From the NCBI RefSeq assembly GCF_024171885.1, contig NZ_JAMTCP010000003.1:1-64000 (forward strand): 64,000 bases of DNA, in the 5' to 3' direction. Source of the stretch: Streptoalloteichus tenebrarius (GTDB lineage Bacteria; Actinomycetota; Actinomycetes; Mycobacteriales; Pseudonocardiaceae). The translations under genes were made by a program, and so were the position numbers. The notes below the pieces were generated by a model, which saw only the letters and a program-made list of their open reading frames with translations, was not told where the DNA came from and made no database searches. Shown piece by piece: positions 8,303-16,291 of this stretch; within the stretch, counting starts at the first letter, position 1, and each line of letters opens with the position of its first letter.

Positions 8303-9127
8303 GTGATCGAACTGAAGACCCCTGCTGAGATCGAACGCATGCACGTGACCGGGCGTTTCGTCGCCGAGGTGCTCACCGAGGTCGGCCGGCTCGCCGACGT
8401 CGGCGTCAACCTCCTCGACCTGGAGCACCACGTGCGCGGCATGATCAGACGGCGCGGGGCCGAGTCGTGCTACTGGGACTACGCGCCGTCCTTCGGCAGG
8501 GGCCCGTTCCGCAACGTCATCTGCCTGTCGGTCAACGACGCCGTCCTGCACGGCATGCCCCACGACTACGTGCTGCGCGACGGGGACGTGCTCACCGCCG
8601 ACCTCGCGGTCAGCATCGACGGCTGGGCGGCCGACTCGGCGCGCACGATCATCGTCGGCACCCCCGCCGAGGAGGACCTGCGGATCATCCGCGCCACCGA
8701 GGAGGCGCTGGAGGCCGCGATCGAGGTGGCACGGCCGGGCAACCGCCTGGGTGACATCTCAGCGGCCATCGAGGCGGTGGCCCGCGACTACGGCTACCCG
8801 GTCAACACCGAGTTCGGCGGCCACGGCATCGGCCGCACCATGCACGAGGACCTCCACATCCCCAACAAGGGCCGGGCGGGCCGCGGCCTGAAGCTCCGGC
8901 CGGGGCTGACCCTGGCAATCGAACCCTGGTTCGCCCAGACGACCGACCGGATCGTCTACGACGACGACGGCTGGACCATCCGCTCGGCCGACGGCTCGCG
9001 CACGGCCCACTCCGAGCACACGATCGCCATCACCGAGGACGAGCCCTTGGTCCTCACCCGACGCGAAGGGGAGATCCCCGCGACCAGGGCTGGTTCCGCC
9101 CGTCGACCGTCCACGAGCAACGCCTAG
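8303..9127 (+). CDS. map: Type I methionine aminopeptidase
   Basis: 274 residues. The enzyme removes the initiator Met from nascent proteins using two metal ions. The metal-ligand motifs are in order: DGDVLTADLAVS (Asp), WAADSARTI (Asp), EFGGHGIGRTMHE (His), TLAIEPWF (Glu) and AHSEHTIAI (Glu). There is no N-terminal zinc-finger extension. GTG 8303 has GAGG upstream. As a monocistronic gene far from ribosomal genes with an elaborate operator, it is probably a conditional second copy rather than the housekeeping one (inference). Its TAG stop lies in CCTAGGTC, a sequence that also ends an IS scar elsewhere in the window. Confidence 0.93.
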   Translation: MIELKTPAEIERMHVTGRFVAEVLTEVGRLADVGVNLLDLEHHVRGMIRRRGAESCYWDYAPSFGRGPFRNVICLSVNDAVLHGMPHDYVLRDGDVLTADLAVSIDGWAADSARTIIVGTPAEEDLRIIRATEEALEAAIEVARPGNRLGDISAAIEAVARDYGYPVNTEFGGHGIGRTMHEDLHIPNKGRAGRGLKLRPGLTLAIEPWFAQTTDRIVYDDDGWTIRSADGSRTAHSEHTIAITEDEPLVLTRREGEIPATRAGSARRPSTSNA

Positions 9128-9188
9128 GTCTATTGTCCTGAGAGGTTGCGAACGGCCCGACACGTAGTCGGATGATCGTGGCATGAGG

Positions 9189-9440
9189 GAGGGCCTCCGG
9201 GTTCGGTGTGGATTGCGTCATCACCCACCGAGCCACAGGAGGCCCTCATTCCTCACGCTCACGCACCACTGACCGCGTTGGGCCGACTGTGTCCTGCCCG
9301 GTGTGTCGCCGACGACGGAGCGTGTGACCGTGGGGCGGAACCGGCCGCACTCGACCGGGGTGGAGTCGATGATCCACGTGGCGTGGGGTCCACTAGGCGC
9401 GCTGCGGACAGGAAACGCGCCACGGTCAGGCCAACGGCTC
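9189..9440 (-). mobile_element. IS982-like transposase debris
   Basis: The minus strand at about 9341-9379 reads TWIIDSTPVECGR followed by a degraded TVTRS, matching the D(S/A)TPVxCGxSxETVxRSDLAG stretch of actinomycete IS982 transposases. Flanking sequence is out of frame and truncated. GAGGGCCTCC (9189-9198) and its complement (9238-9247) form an inverted repeat beside it. No complete element remains. The rest of 9128-9634 shows no gene. Confidence 0.5.
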
Positions 9441-9634
9441 TTCCCCGGCGAGAACTCCGACCGCTGCGAGCCGAGGACGCGCACCCGTGTCCCCAGTCCA
9501 CACAGGTGGGGCGCCGGCTGCCTGGCGCGGGAAACTCACCGACGGCCGCTCGAAGGTGACTGGAAGTATGGCGGCTTCGCAGTGACGTCTGGATGGAGCC
9601 GCGACGGCTGCGGCGGGGTGAGGAGGACCAACGG

Positions 9635-9931
9635 ATGGCGCATTTCGTTCTGGAGTACGTGGTGGTCGATGACTACGTGCGGCGGAGGGCGGAGTACCGC
9701 ACGGAACACCTCGCGCTGGCCCGCCAGGCCCACGAGCGCGGCGACCTGGTTCTCGCCGGAGCCCTGGCCGATCCGGTGGACCGGGCGGTGCTCGTGTGGT
9801 CGGTCGAGGACCCGTCGGTGGTCGAGCGGTTCGTCGAGCAGGACCCGTACGTGCGCCACGGCCTGGTCCGGTCGTGGTCGATCCGGCCGTGGACGGTCGT
9901 GGTGGGCGGCGAGGGCGGGGCGATGGCCTGA
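9635..9931 (+). CDS. YciI-like protein
   Basis: 98 residues with a ferredoxin-like YCII pattern: HFVLEYVVVDDYVRRRAEYR, HLALARQAHERGDLVLAGAL, WSVEDPSVVERFVEQDPYV and WSIRPWTVVVG. The conserved His (residue 25) and the Asp of the PYV segment are present. The family is of uncertain biochemical role, sometimes dehalogenase- or isomerase-like. ATG 9635 follows AGGAGG at 8 nt. Standalone gene next to IS debris. Confidence 0.85.
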   Translation: MAHFVLEYVVVDDYVRRRAEYRTEHLALARQAHERGDLVLAGALADPVDRAVLVWSVEDPSVVERFVEQDPYVRHGLVRSWSIRPWTVVVGGEGGAMA

Positions 9932-10157
9932 CCCTTCGGGGGCCGTCACGTGCACGGAGTCCACGGTGGGGCCCACCGCCGCTCGACTGTCCATAGTGGA
10001 CCTCCTGGGAGGCCCTTCTTCGACCTCCGCCCCCGCTCCGGGTTTCGTCACCGTGACAAAGGCGGACAGTGTCTCTACGCCCGATCTCCCAGGGGTGCGC
10101 GGGTTTCGGCCGCGCCCTGTTCCGGCGCCCGGTCGACAGGACCGCGACGAAATCCGT

Positions 10158-10244
10158 GGACGTGACCGGGTCGGCCTGTCTAGGCTGCCCACGTGTCCAG
10201 CCCCGAAGCGTCAAGACGCTAGCCACCGGCCGTGTCCGGTGGCT
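10158..10244 (+). promoter_or_regulatory. Promoter and structured leader of the Cmx-like exporter
   Basis: A possible -10 TAGGCT at 10181-10186 follows a weak -35 (TGGACG about 18 bp upstream). The transcript would then carry two hairpins: AGCGTC/GACGCT (10207-10220) and AGCCACCGG/CCGGTGGCT (10221-10244), then a mini-ORF MPACR (ATG 10263, stop at 10280). About 250 nt still separate this from the start at 10490. Chloramphenicol exporters and acetyltransferases are often controlled by such ribosome-sensing leaders. The stretch 9932-10157 holds only a copy of the GTCCAYWGTGGAC-type palindrome (9989-10001). Confidence 0.45.
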
Positions 10245-10489
10245 TCTCCTGACGTCGTTGTGATGCCCGCGTGCCGCTGACGCCGCCACGGGCCGCGACC
10301 ATCGCCACCGGATCGCCGTAGTACGGGCTGTCTTTCTCGCGTCGCACGTCCTGTCGTGACGTCGACGGTTCCTGCCTCGCGGTAGCCCCGCGCCCGAACG
10401 CCCACCCGCCGTCCGCCGACGCCGTGGGTCGTCGTCGCGCGCGGCTCGCCGCTGCCCTGTCGATCCCTGACGTGGTTGCGGAGTCTTTC

Positions 10490-11665
10490 GTGCCTTTCAC
10501 CCTCTACCTGCTCGGACTGGCGGTCTTCGCCCAGGGGACCTCCGAGTTCATGCTCTCCGGTCTCCTGCCGGGCATCGCCGACGACCTGGGCGTCTCCCTC
10601 GCGACAGCGGGAACGCTGACCTCGGCGTTCGCCGCCGGCATGGTCGTCGGCGCGCCGCTGGTGGCGATGCTGAGCCTGCGCTGGTCCCCTCGCGGAGCGC
10701 TGCTGGGCTTCCTGGTCACCTTCCTGCTCGTCCACGTGCTCGGCGCGCTCACCCCCACCTTCGCGGTGCTGCTGGCCACGCGGGTGGTCGCGGCGTTGGC
10801 CAATGCCGGGTTCCTGGCGGTGGCCCTGGCGACCGCGACGAGCATGGTCGACGCCAACGCCAAGGGGCGGGCCACCTCGGTGCTGCTCGGCGGCACCACC
10901 CTGGCCTGTGTCGCCGGCGTCCCGGCCGGGGCCGTGCTGGGTCAGATGTGGGGATGGCGGTCGGCGTTCTGGGCGGTCGCCCTGCTCTCGGCCCCGGCCG
11001 TGATCGCGATCCTGTTCTCGGTGCCGAGGCGGCCCTCCGACTCCCCCGCCGCCCCCAGCCTCCGTGGCGAGCTGCGGGCGTTGCGGAGCGCGCGGCTGGT
11101 GGTGACGCTGCTGCTGGCCGCCCTGGTCAACGGCGCGACGTTCTGCACGTTCACCTACCTCGCGCCGCTGGTCACCGAGGTCGCCGGGCTCGGGGCCGCG
11201 TGGGTGCCGGTGCTGCTGGCGTTGTTCGGCGTGGGCTCGTTCGCGGGGGTCGCGATCAGCGGCCGGCTCGCCGACACGCACCCGGTCGCGCTGCTGGTGT
11301 CCGGCGGGGCGGCGCTGCTCGTGGGGTGGGCCGCGTTCGCGCTCACCGCGGGGAGCGCGGGCGCCGCGATCGTGCTCATGCTCGTCCAGTCGACGCTGTC
11401 GTTCGCGGTCGGGTCGACGTTGATCTCGCAGGTGCTCTACGCGGCGGCGGGCGCGCCGACGGTGGCCGGCGGACTGGCCACGGCCGCGCTCAACGTCGGA
11501 GCCGTGCTCGGGCCGGCGCTCGGTGGACTCGTCCTCGACGCGGGGCTGGGCTACCGCTCGCCGTTGTGGGTGAGCGCGGTGTTGGTGGCCCTCGCGCTGG
11601 TCCTCGCCGCCGCGGCGCGGGGCGCGCGAGCCCGGCGCGAAGCCGCCACGGTCACGGCGCGCTGA
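10490..11665 (+). CDS. Cmx/CmlR-type MFS exporter (chloramphenicol efflux-like)
   Basis: 391 residues, the family's length, with 12 TM segments. The N-terminus PFTLYLLGLAVFAQGTSEFM and LLPGIADDLGVS is the hallmark of the DHA1 Cmx/CmlR branch, with PAGAVLGQMWGWRSAFWAVA in the fifth helix (antiporter motif C region). Members export chloramphenicol or florfenicol, but the substrate cannot be read from sequence. GTG 10490 is chosen because GGAG lies 6 nt upstream and the protein then begins as its relatives do. It is convergent with the FAD monooxygenase at 11716, sharing a terminator. Confidence 0.88.
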   Translation: MPFTLYLLGLAVFAQGTSEFMLSGLLPGIADDLGVSLATAGTLTSAFAAGMVVGAPLVAMLSLRWSPRGALLGFLVTFLLVHVLGALTPTFAVLLATRVVAALANAGFLAVALATATSMVDANAKGRATSVLLGGTTLACVAGVPAGAVLGQMWGWRSAFWAVALLSAPAVIAILFSVPRRPSDSPAAPSLRGELRALRSARLVVTLLLAALVNGATFCTFTYLAPLVTEVAGLGAAWVPVLLALFGVGSFAGVAISGRLADTHPVALLVSGGAALLVGWAAFALTAGSAGAAIVLMLVQSTLSFAVGSTLISQVLYAAAGAPTVAGGLATAALNVGAVLGPALGGLVLDAGLGYRSPLWVSAVLVALALVLAAAARGARARREAATVTAR

Positions 11666-11674
11666 TGCCACAGG

Positions 11675-11707
11675 GGTCCGGCCACCGCGGGATGCGGTGG
11701 CCGGACC
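11675..11707. terminator. Convergent terminator
   Basis: 14-bp perfect arms GGTCCGGCCACCGC (11675-11688) and complement 11694-11707, loop of 5, between the exporter stop (11665) and the monooxygenase stop (11716). Confidence 0.75.
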
Positions 11708-11715
11708 ACCGGTTC

Positions 11716-12816
11716 TCACGACCGGACAGGAGACACCCGGGGTTGGTCGGCCCGGCCGGGCAGGAACGCCGGCAGGGCGTCGAGGCTGCGCGCGACGGCC
11801 TCCGCGCCGTAGTCGAACATCTGGCGCTCGTAGTCCTCCACCGCGTCCAGCAGGCTGATCCGCCCACGCGCGACGTCGATCAGCTTGCGCCGCAACAAGT
11901 CGGCGTCGCGCAGCGCGGTGTTCGCACCGTTGCCGCCGCTGGGCGAGGTGGCGTGGATGGCGTCGCCGAGCAGGGTCACCGGCCCCGACGGCCACCGCGT
12001 GGACGGTCGGACGACCCTGATCGACAGGTGGGTGGTGTGCGTGGCGCTGGTGGCGTCGAGGACCTCGCGCAGGTCGGGGTGCCATCCCTCCACCAGCTCC
12101 GGCAACGGGCGGGGCGAGTCGGGCATGCACACCCACCGCAGGTAGTCGGCGGTGTCCGGCAGCCACGGCGCGGCCTGGCGCGGCGGCACCCGGAACCGCA
12201 TCAGGCCCAGCATCAGGGTCAGGCCCGGCCCCCTGACCACGGTGCCGGCCCCGGGGACCAGTCGGGCGAACCGGTCGGTCAGCGGGGTGCGGCCGAGCAC
12301 GAACCGGATGCCGGTGTCCTCCGGCTCGATCCCGGGGGCGAGCGCGGCCCGCACGGCCGAGCCGATCCCGTCCGCGCCGACCAGCAGGTCGGCCGTGGTC
12401 GTGGCGCCGTCGGCGAAGTGGACGTCCACCCGTCCGTCCTGTCGCACCTGGTAGCCGGTGAACCTCCGGTCGAAGCGCACGTCGACGCCGTGGAGCAGCA
12501 GGTGCCGCAACACGTGCCGGTCGGCGGCCAGCGCCGTCATCGGCCCCAGGTCGCCGACGCGGCGGAGCTGGTGGTCCAGCACCACACGGTCGCCGGCCAG
12601 ATCCCCCGTGATCGCGTCGAGCACGGGGTGCGAGGAGGCGGGCAGGCAACCGTGCAGCGCCGCGACGCCCACCTCGGACAGCCCGATCCGGTAGCCCTGG
12701 AACCTCGCGTGCACGCCGGCGTCCCGCTCGGAGACGTCGACCTCGATCCCGGCCTGTCGCAGGCCCTGGGCCAGTGCCAGCCCGCCCAGCCCCGCGCCGA
12801 TCACCACGACTCGCAC
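11716..12816 (-). CDS. FAD-dependent monooxygenase (copy 2, different subgroup)
   Basis: 366 residues. MRVVVIGAGLGGLALAQGLR starts the FAD fold, DLLVGADGIGSAVR is the DG motif and VTLLGDAIHATSPSGGNGAN the GD motif. It is less like the two other monooxygenases here than they are like each other. The second GTG (12816) is preferred over the first (12822) because AGAGGAG then sits 5 nt upstream. It is divergent from a TetR-class repressor with three tandem operators in the gap, a layout like tetX/tetR-type drug-inactivation units. The substrate is unknown. Confidence 0.9.
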   Translation of the reverse strand: MRVVVIGAGLGGLALAQGLRQAGIEVDVSERDAGVHARFQGYRIGLSEVGVAALHGCLPASSHPVLDAITGDLAGDRVVLDHQLRRVGDLGPMTALAADRHVLRHLLLHGVDVRFDRRFTGYQVRQDGRVDVHFADGATTTADLLVGADGIGSAVRAALAPGIEPEDTGIRFVLGRTPLTDRFARLVPGAGTVVRGPGLTLMLGLMRFRVPPRQAAPWLPDTADYLRWVCMPDSPRPLPELVEGWHPDLREVLDATSATHTTHLSIRVVRPSTRWPSGPVTLLGDAIHATSPSGGNGANTALRDADLLRRKLIDVARGRISLLDAVEDYERQMFDYGAEAVARSLDALPAFLPGRADQPRVSPVRS

Positions 12817-12827
12817 GACCACTCCTC

Positions 12828-12877
12828 TTGAGCGTTGTTCAATTGAGCGGTGTTCAAGATACTTGAGCGCTGTTCAG
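12828..12877. promoter_or_regulatory. Three tandem 15-bp operators
   Basis: TTGAGCGTTGTTCAA (12828-12842), TTGAGCGGTGTTCAA (12843-12857) and TTGAGCGCTGTTCAG (12863-12877). Each is a palindrome of TTGA-C half-sites. The first two abut; the third follows after 5 bp. They fill the divergent promoter region between the monooxygenase and the TetR-type gene and are the likely repressor binding sites. Confidence 0.8.
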
Positions 12878-12907
12878 GTGGGCAAGGGCTGTGGTGGACT
12901 GTGCGGC

Positions 12908-13444
12908 ATGCCGCTGACCCAGGCCGTGGTGCTGGACGCCGCGATGTCGCTGCTGGACGAGGTGGGGCTGGACGAGCTGACCACCCGCAGGCTCGCGACC
13001 AGGCTCAACGTCCGTGTGGGCGCGTTGTACTGGCACTACCGGAACAAGCAGGCCCTGCTGGACGCCGTCGCGGACCGGATCATCGCCGAGGCCGCCGCGA
13101 CCCCGCTGCCCGACGCCGACTGGCCGGACCAGCTCCGGGCGCTCGCCGGCGCGCAACGCGAGGCGATGCTCGCCCACCCCGACGGCGCCAGGGTCGTCGC
13201 CAGCATGGGCGCGCCGGGGACCCAGGCGCGCGCCTTCTTCGACCGCCTGATCGACATCCTGCTCACCACCGGCCGCGACGCCGGCGCGGCCGAGACCGGC
13301 GCGGACGTGATCACCAGCTACGTCAACGGGTTCACCATGGAGGAGCAGGCCCGCAAGGCCAACCTGCTCTCGCGCGCCGAGCGCGACCGCGCGTTCGACG
13401 CCGGCCTGGACGTGGTGCTCAACGGCCTGCGCCACACCCCGTGA
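12908..13444 (+). CDS. TetR-type repressor with tetracycline-repressor-like C-domain
   Basis: 178 residues. The HTH is AVVLDAAMSLLDEVGLDELT with ALYWHYRNKQALLDAVADRI, and the following AHPDGARVVASMGAPGTQ and ITSYVNGFTMEEQARK resemble the TetR_C domain of true tetracycline repressors. ATG 12908 is chosen because earlier in-frame starts would place coding sequence inside the operators; no strong ribosome site is visible. It is divergent from the FAD monooxygenase and probably controls it and itself. Confidence 0.85.
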   Translation: MPLTQAVVLDAAMSLLDEVGLDELTTRRLATRLNVRVGALYWHYRNKQALLDAVADRIIAEAAATPLPDADWPDQLRALAGAQREAMLAHPDGARVVASMGAPGTQARAFFDRLIDILLTTGRDAGAAETGADVITSYVNGFTMEEQARKANLLSRAERDRAFDAGLDVVLNGLRHTP

Positions 13445-13511
13445 TCTCCGCGAGCGGACGCGCCGCGGACACAGGACAGCGTCCCGAGCCGTCCGCCCTC
13501 CCGGGAGGAAC

Positions 13512-13625
13512 CGGGGCGAGGAAGCCGAGGGAGGACCCGACCGTGACGACGTCGACGAGCAGGTCGGCCAGGTCCGACACGGCCAAGGAGAAGTCCTCAG
13601 AGGACAGACGAACGACGGTGCGCAC
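13512..13625 (-). pseudogene. GNAT acetyltransferase, N-terminal stub
   Basis: From GTG 13625 (AAGGGA 6 nt upstream) the frame gives a start of VRLSSEDFSLAVSDLADLLV then DVVTVGSSLGFLAP, the typical first 38 residues of a GNAT N-acetyltransferase. It then passes into unrelated sequence that runs into the end of the converging TetR gene. The catalytic acetyl-CoA-binding part is missing. It sits 45 bp downstream of the broken XRE-cupin gene on the same strand, so the pair was once a regulator/acetyltransferase operon. Confidence 0.65.
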
Positions 13626-13670
13626 AGGATTCCCTTGTCCGACAACGACAACCGACAACAACGATGACGA

Positions 13671-14211
13671 TCAGGGCAGGACCAGCGCCAGGGCATAGCG
13701 GACCGGCTCGGGTCCCTGGCACCAAAACCGAGTCTGCCCCCAACCGGAACCGCAGGCAGTCCCCGGCCTGGACCTCCTGCGCCCTCCCGCCCACGGTGAT
13801 CTCCACCATGTCCGACAGCACTCAGAGGTGCTGCTCCAGTCCCGGCACCGACGGCTCGTCGTGGATGATGTCCGCGCCGGACCGCAGCACGCCCTCGACG
13901 ACCTCCGCGCGCGGCCCGGAATGCGGCGGGGACACCGACCGGCGGGTGAAGCCCGACGCCTCGTCCCGCCACACCAGGTGCTGGCCGGCCCGCACCAGGT
14001 GTGGCGGCTCGGCCTCCACCTCGGCCAGCAGCCGGGACCGTCGGTGGGCCGTGCACAGCCCGCCCAGCGACGACGCGGTCGGGCTGATCTCGGCGCGCTC
14101 CAGGCGCGACAACGTCGAGCGGCTCACGCCGGCGCGCCGGGCCAGCTCCTCCAGCGACCAGCCGTGCTCCGCCCGCAACCGCGCGAGCCGGTGGGCGAGG
14201 CGGACGTCCAT
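13671..14211 (-). pseudogene. XRE-family regulator with cupin domain, broken by a nonsense codon and a frameshift
   Basis: The first 129 residues are intact: an HTH (LAHRLARLRAEHGWSLEELA, RRAGVSRSTLSRLERAEISP) and the start of a cupin. The frame stops at TGA 13824-13822 exactly where relatives have Trp in an EQHLW motif, so TGG to TGA is likely. It continues in frame as VLSDMVEITVGGRAQEVQAG and DCLRFRL, then shifts frame near 13742, where WGQTRFWCQGPEPVRYALAL followed by VLP ends at 13671. Two independent lesions show real decay rather than a sequencing slip. A GNAT stub follows. Confidence 0.75.
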
Positions 14212-14427
14212 GTCCCCGCCGTCTCCCCCTCACCTCGTCTCCCTATTCGGGAAGCCATCCCGGATATGAGCGAGACGGAAGGGCGCCCAGGACGCGCCGT
14301 GGCGCTCGTCGATGCGACAGAGGGCGGATCACACGCCCGTCACCCCAGGCCAGAGGCGGCGCGTTCGCGCGCTGAGGCAGGATCGGGGCGAAGGTACGTC
14401 AACCCGACGCCGCGAGAAAGGACATCC

Positions 14428-14832
14428 ATGGCCACCGTGCTGTCCGAGCGCCTCAAGGAACTGCTCGACGCCCCCACCTTCGTCACCCTGGTGACCCTCC
14501 AGCCCGACGGCAGCCCCCAGGCCTCGCCGGTGTGGGCGAAGCGGGACGGCGACGACATCCTGATCTCCACCACCGTCGGGCGCCAGAAGGAGCGCAACCT
14601 GCGCCGCGACCCGAGGACGACGGTGGTGGTCCAGCCCTTCGACGACCCCTACGTCTACGCGGAGATCCGCGGCGAGGCCACCCTGTCCCCCGAGGGCGGC
14701 CAGGAGCTGATCGACGAGCTGTCGGTGAAGTACACCGGCACCAAGTACGCCGAGTTCAACCCGGCGGCCGGGACCGAGGGGCAGCGCGTGGTCGTGCGCA
14801 TCACGCCCCGCAAGGTCGTGGGCCGCCTCTGA
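14428..14832 (+). CDS. PPOX-class (F420/FMN split-barrel) oxidoreductase
   Basis: 134 residues, the family length. It has LVTLQPDGSPQASPVWAKRD, ILISTTVGRQKERNLRRDPR and DPYVYAEIRGEATL, the conserved strands and cofactor-contacting basic loop of F420-dependent pyridoxamine-oxidase-like proteins, ending RVVVRITPRKVVG. These actinobacterial enzymes reduce a range of substrates with F420H2. ATG 14428 has AAAGGA 7 nt upstream. Monocistronic, converging on the MFS gene at 14879. Confidence 0.9.
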   Translation: MATVLSERLKELLDAPTFVTLVTLQPDGSPQASPVWAKRDGDDILISTTVGRQKERNLRRDPRTTVVVQPFDDPYVYAEIRGEATLSPEGGQELIDELSVKYTGTKYAEFNPAAGTEGQRVVVRITPRKVVGRL

Positions 14833-14878
14833 GCGCCGGGCAGCGCACACCCCAACCGCCTCCGGCACGTCCCCGCCG

Positions 14879-16123
14879 TCACGTGACGGGTGTGGGCTGG
14901 TCGCCCGGGCGCCACGACCGGCGCAGCGCGGGCGTGGTCAGACCGAGCGCCACGACCACGGCCACGCACATCACGCCGCCGCTGACCAGCGCGACCGTGC
15001 CCGAGGTGGCGTCGGCGACCAGCCCGCCCCGCATGTTGCCCACGTCCGGCCCGGCCCTGCCGACGATCTGCTCGGCCGCCCCCACCCGGCCGAGCAGGGC
15101 GTTGGGGGTGTGGAGCTGGACGAGCGTGCCGCGCGAGACCACCGTGACGGTGTCGGCGGCGCCGGCCACCGCCAGGAACGCCAACCCCGCCCACGGGTTC
15201 GCCGACAGCCCGAACAGGGCCAGCGCCGCGCCCCACACCACCGCCCCGCCCAGCATCGCCAGACCGGGACGGGACAGTCGGGTGAAGGTCCCCGACATCA
15301 GCGACGCCAGGACGCCGCCGACGGCGATCGCGGTCAGGAACAGCCCGAGCGTGCGGGGGTCGTCGCCGAAACGCTCGGCGTTGACCAGCGGGAACAGGCT
15401 GATCGGCATGGACAGCGTCGTGAGGGCCAGATCGGTGAGCAACGCGGCGCGTACCACCGGGTCGCGCACCAGGAACGCCAGGCCGTCCAGCACCCCGCCC
15501 AGTCCGGGCCGGGCCGGCTCGCCCTCCGGGCGCATCGGCGGCAACCCGAGCGCCCCGGCGAAGGCGACGACGAAGGTGACGGCGTCGACCAGGTAGCAGC
15601 CGCCAACGCCCCACCAGCCCAGGACGAGTCCGCCCAGCGCGGGGCCGACCAGCATGGCGGCCTGGAACGCGATCCCGTTCAACGCCAACCCCGCCGCCAC
15701 GTTCTCCCGGGGCAGCAGGTGCGGGATGAAGGAGCGGAAGGCGGGGCCGCCCATGGCCACGAACCCGGACTGCGCCGCGACCAACGCCAGCACCACCGCC
15801 ACCGGGACCTGACCGAGGAACCCCTGCACGGCCAGCGCCACCGAGCACAGGGCCTGCCCGGCGGTGGCGACCAGGTAGACCCGACGCCGGTCGGAGCGGT
15901 CGACGAGGGCCCCGGCGAACAGGCCGAACGCGATGACCGGCAGGGCCTGCGCCAGCCCGACCGCGCCGGTCCAGACGGTGCTGCCCGTCTCCCGCCACAC
16001 CTGGAACATCACCGCGACCACCGTCATCTGGCCGCCCAGCGACGAGACGACGCGGCCGATCCACAGTCGCCGGAACGCCGGGGAGATCCGCAGGGGCGTC
16101 AGGTCCACCAGCGCCCGCCTCAC
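14879..16123 (-). CDS. MFS transporter, EntS/MFS_3 type
   Basis: 414 residues with 12 TM segments. The N-terminus LRISPAFRRLWIGRVVSSLG and the loop GALVDRSDRRRVYL are typical of enterobactin-exporter-like (EntS) MFS proteins found beside siderophore and antibiotic genes. GTG 16123 is preferred to GTG 16129 because GGAGG is then 7 nt upstream rather than 1. The substrate is not deducible. It shares direction with the LLM gene upstream, but the 160-bp gap suggests a separate promoter. Confidence 0.85.
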   Translation of the reverse strand: MRRALVDLTPLRISPAFRRLWIGRVVSSLGGQMTVVAVMFQVWRETGSTVWTGAVGLAQALPVIAFGLFAGALVDRSDRRRVYLVATAGQALCSVALAVQGFLGQVPVAVVLALVAAQSGFVAMGGPAFRSFIPHLLPRENVAAGLALNGIAFQAAMLVGPALGGLVLGWWGVGGCYLVDAVTFVVAFAGALGLPPMRPEGEPARPGLGGVLDGLAFLVRDPVVRAALLTDLALTTLSMPISLFPLVNAERFGDDPRTLGLFLTAIAVGGVLASLMSGTFTRLSRPGLAMLGGAVVWGAALALFGLSANPWAGLAFLAVAGAADTVTVVSRGTLVQLHTPNALLGRVGAAEQIVGRAGPDVGNMRGGLVADATSGTVALVSGGVMCVAVVVALGLTTPALRRSWRPGDQPTPVT

Positions 16124-16291
16124 CGCCACGCCTCCCCGCTCGACCGACGACCGTCATCCCCGACCACACCCTCAGCGCCGTCAGCGCCGAGGACGCGGTC
16201 GCGTGGTCCTCCACTCCCCGCCGACACCCGTGCTCCCCTCCCTGTCGCTGATCCCGGTGCGCGGACGACCGGTCCTCGACCGGCGTGGTGG

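Noticed and set aside
10211-12649. 812-codon leftward open frame covering the Cmx-like exporter and part of the monooxygenase
   Set aside because: Overlaps two clear genes in other frames; low-complexity Arg/Gly/Pro/His translation.
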